A stretch of DNA of 64,000 nucleotides, from NCBI GenBank assembly GCA_902622795.1, contig CACNRD010000002.1, positions 39,190-103,189 of the forward strand, given 5' to 3'. The notes beneath the pieces are model-generated. The model made no database searches. It saw only the letters and a program-made list of their open reading frames with translations, and had not been told where the DNA came from. Made by a program: the position numbers and the translations under genes. Origin of the DNA: an uncultured Pelagibacteraceae bacterium (GTDB taxonomy: Bacteria; Pseudomonadota; Alphaproteobacteria; Pelagibacterales; Pelagibacteraceae). Positions 62,891 through 64,000 of this stretch are shown here, one piece after another; the stretch's first letter is position 1; every line of letters starts with the position of its first letter.

Positions 62891-63841
62891 ATGCTTAAAG
62901 TTGCTATTTTAGATGATTACCAAAATGTTGCTCAACAGTTTGTAGATTTAGGGAAATTATCTGGAAAATATGAATTTAAAGTTTTTAGCGAGCCCTTTAT
63001 AGATGAGACGGATGCTATAGAGCAACTATTAGATTTTGAAGCATTGTTGATAATGAGAGAGAGAACACCGATTACTAAAAATTTAATTGATAATTTAAGT
63101 AGTTTAAAATTTGTTATCACCAGCGGGTTAAGGAATAAATCAATTGATTTAGAGGCTGCAAAAAAAAGAAAAGTAATTGTTTGTGGAACAGATATAAATA
63201 AAAACCCAACTCCAGAACTAACCTGGGCACTTATTCTAGGCTTGGCCAGAAATTTCAAGGAAGAGTTTGACAATATGTATCAAGGATATTGGCAAACAAC
63301 AGTTGGAGTTGAATTAAAAGGAAAAATCTTAGGTTTAGTTGGTTTAGGTAGAGTTGGATCGCAAGTTGCAAAAATTGGAAAAGCTTTTGGCATGCAAGTT
63401 ATGGCATGGAGTGAAAATTTGAATCTTGATACTTGTAAAGAATTAGATGTGCTTCCGTGCAGCAAAGATGACTTAATAAAAAATTCAGATTTTTTATCTA
63501 TTCATGTTCAAGGTGGTGAAAGATATAAAGATTGTATTACAATTAAAGAATTTGATAATATGAAAAAAACATCGTTTATCATTAATACTTCTAGAGGAGA
63601 AATTATTAATGAAGATGATTTAATCATTGCATTATCAACTAACTTAATTGCTGGTGCAGGTATTGATGTGTACGAAAAAGAACCATTACCAGAAAATAAT
63701 AAATTAAGATTTTTACCAAATGCATTATTAACCCCACATATAGGTTACGTTACCGCAGAAAATTATAGTACATTTTACAATCAAATGATTGAAGGTTTAG
63801 AGGCTTGTGTTAATGGTAAGCCTATACGAGTACTAGAGTAA
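62891..63841 (+). CDS. D-2-hydroxyacid dehydrogenase family protein
   Basis: A 316-residue NAD(P)-dependent enzyme. The nucleotide fold is LGLVGLGRVGSQVAKIGKAFG; catalytic Arg in FIINTSRGEII, Glu in DVYEKEPLP, and His in LTPHIGYV. It interconverts 2-keto and D-2-hydroxy acids. Located 2 bp after the transporter and 2 bp before an HDAC-like gene, so likely in the same catabolic operon. SerA is unlikely since the regulatory ACT domain is absent. Confidence 0.88.
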   Translation: MLKVAILDDYQNVAQQFVDLGKLSGKYEFKVFSEPFIDETDAIEQLLDFEALLIMRERTPITKNLIDNLSSLKFVITSGLRNKSIDLEAAKKRKVIVCGTDINKNPTPELTWALILGLARNFKEEFDNMYQGYWQTTVGVELKGKILGLVGLGRVGSQVAKIGKAFGMQVMAWSENLNLDTCKELDVLPCSKDDLIKNSDFLSIHVQGGERYKDCITIKEFDNMKKTSFIINTSRGEIINEDDLIIALSTNLIAGAGIDVYEKEPLPENNKLRFLPNALLTPHIGYVTAENYSTFYNQMIEGLEACVNGKPIRVLE

Positions 63842-63843
63842 AA

Positions 63844-64000
63844 ATGGAACTTCCAGTTGTTAATCATGAGGATTATTTTGCAAAAATTGGAGATGATCAC
63901 AAATTTCCAATTAATAAGTTTGGTGAATTAGCTAATTATCTAATTAAAAATAAAATAGTAGAAAAGTTTCATAAGCCTTATCCTTGCTCATTTGAGACTT
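63844..64000 (+). CDS. Histone deacetylase-like (amidohydrolase) protein, cut by the window edge
   Basis: Only the first 52 codons are present. They read MELPVVNHEDYF, then GDDHKFPINKFGELANYL and FHKPYP. The pattern Hx2Y...HxFPxxKF...L matches the N-terminus of bacterial HDAC-superfamily proteins such as acetylpolyamine amidohydrolases and AcuC relatives. The catalytic residues lie outside the window. Its tight position after the hydroxyacid dehydrogenase suggests an operon. Confidence 0.6.
   Translation, partial: MELPVVNHEDYFAKIGDDHKFPINKFGELANYLIKNKIVEKFHKPYPCSFET

Overview
The window looks like a stretch of chromosome from a SAR11-type alphaproteobacterium (Candidatus Pelagibacter or a close relative). 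Reasons: the DNA is very AT-rich by eye (not computed); genes are packed with spacers of 0-60 bp and many 1-14 bp overlaps; GTG and TTG starts are common; gene orders are alphaproteobacterial (yebC-ruvC-tolQRAB-pal-cpoB, rluD-rpoH, mreBCD-mrdAB, hflKC-degP, ilvB-ilvH-ilvC); and the ssrA gene has the permuted two-piece layout typical of alphaproteobacteria. I count 64 protein genes (one cut at each window edge), one tRNA, one tmRNA and one probable gene remnant. There is no rRNA, IS element, prophage or CRISPR array.

Layout. (1) 1-6903, minus strand: a central-carbon operon tkt-gap-pgk-fba running into thiE, efp and suhB. (2) 6955-22787, plus strand: DUF4164/zapA, 5-formyl-THF cyclo-ligase, a YmdB-like phosphoesterase, yebC, a phage-style ruvC, the Tol-Pal envelope system closed by a clear terminator, then cpoB, tilS, ftsH, folP, glmM, thiD and purA. 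(3) 22784-27250, minus strand: rpoH, rluD, an ABC-2 exporter pair and the full-length Sua5-type tsaC, with tRNA-Arg(UCG) inserted on the plus strand. (4) 27268-39573: isoprenoid genes (ispA, dxs and a long-chain polyprenyl synthase), aroC, pdxH, an S49 peptidase, glyQS and ppdK. (5) 39574-43312: the one accessory-looking block, made of a broken ORF followed by SxtJ-like, SxtK/DUF5989-like and NodU/SxtI-type carbamoyltransferase genes, with a convergent SGNH hydrolase. (6) 43560-64000: tmRNA, thyX, mrp, hflKC, DUF2065, degP, miaA, ilvBHC, leuA, the elongasome mreBCD-mrdA-mrdB, and an amino/hydroxy-acid catabolic cluster entering an HDAC-like gene.

How the genes work together. tkt, gap, pgk, fba and ppdK outline a reversible lower glycolysis/gluconeogenesis route. 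The GAPDH carries NADP-type residues at both positions that usually set cofactor choice. ilvBHC and leuA make branched-chain amino acids. dxs and ispA feed isoprenoids. thiD and thiE are the late thiamine steps. tol-pal, mre and mrd build the envelope. The points most worth a second look are the carbamoylation module beside ssrA, the two-piece tmRNA with an 11-nt spacer, the phage-type RuvC without ruvAB, an inverted repeat overlapping a good promoter at 33081-33120, and the Glu in the ThDP/Mg motif of IlvB.
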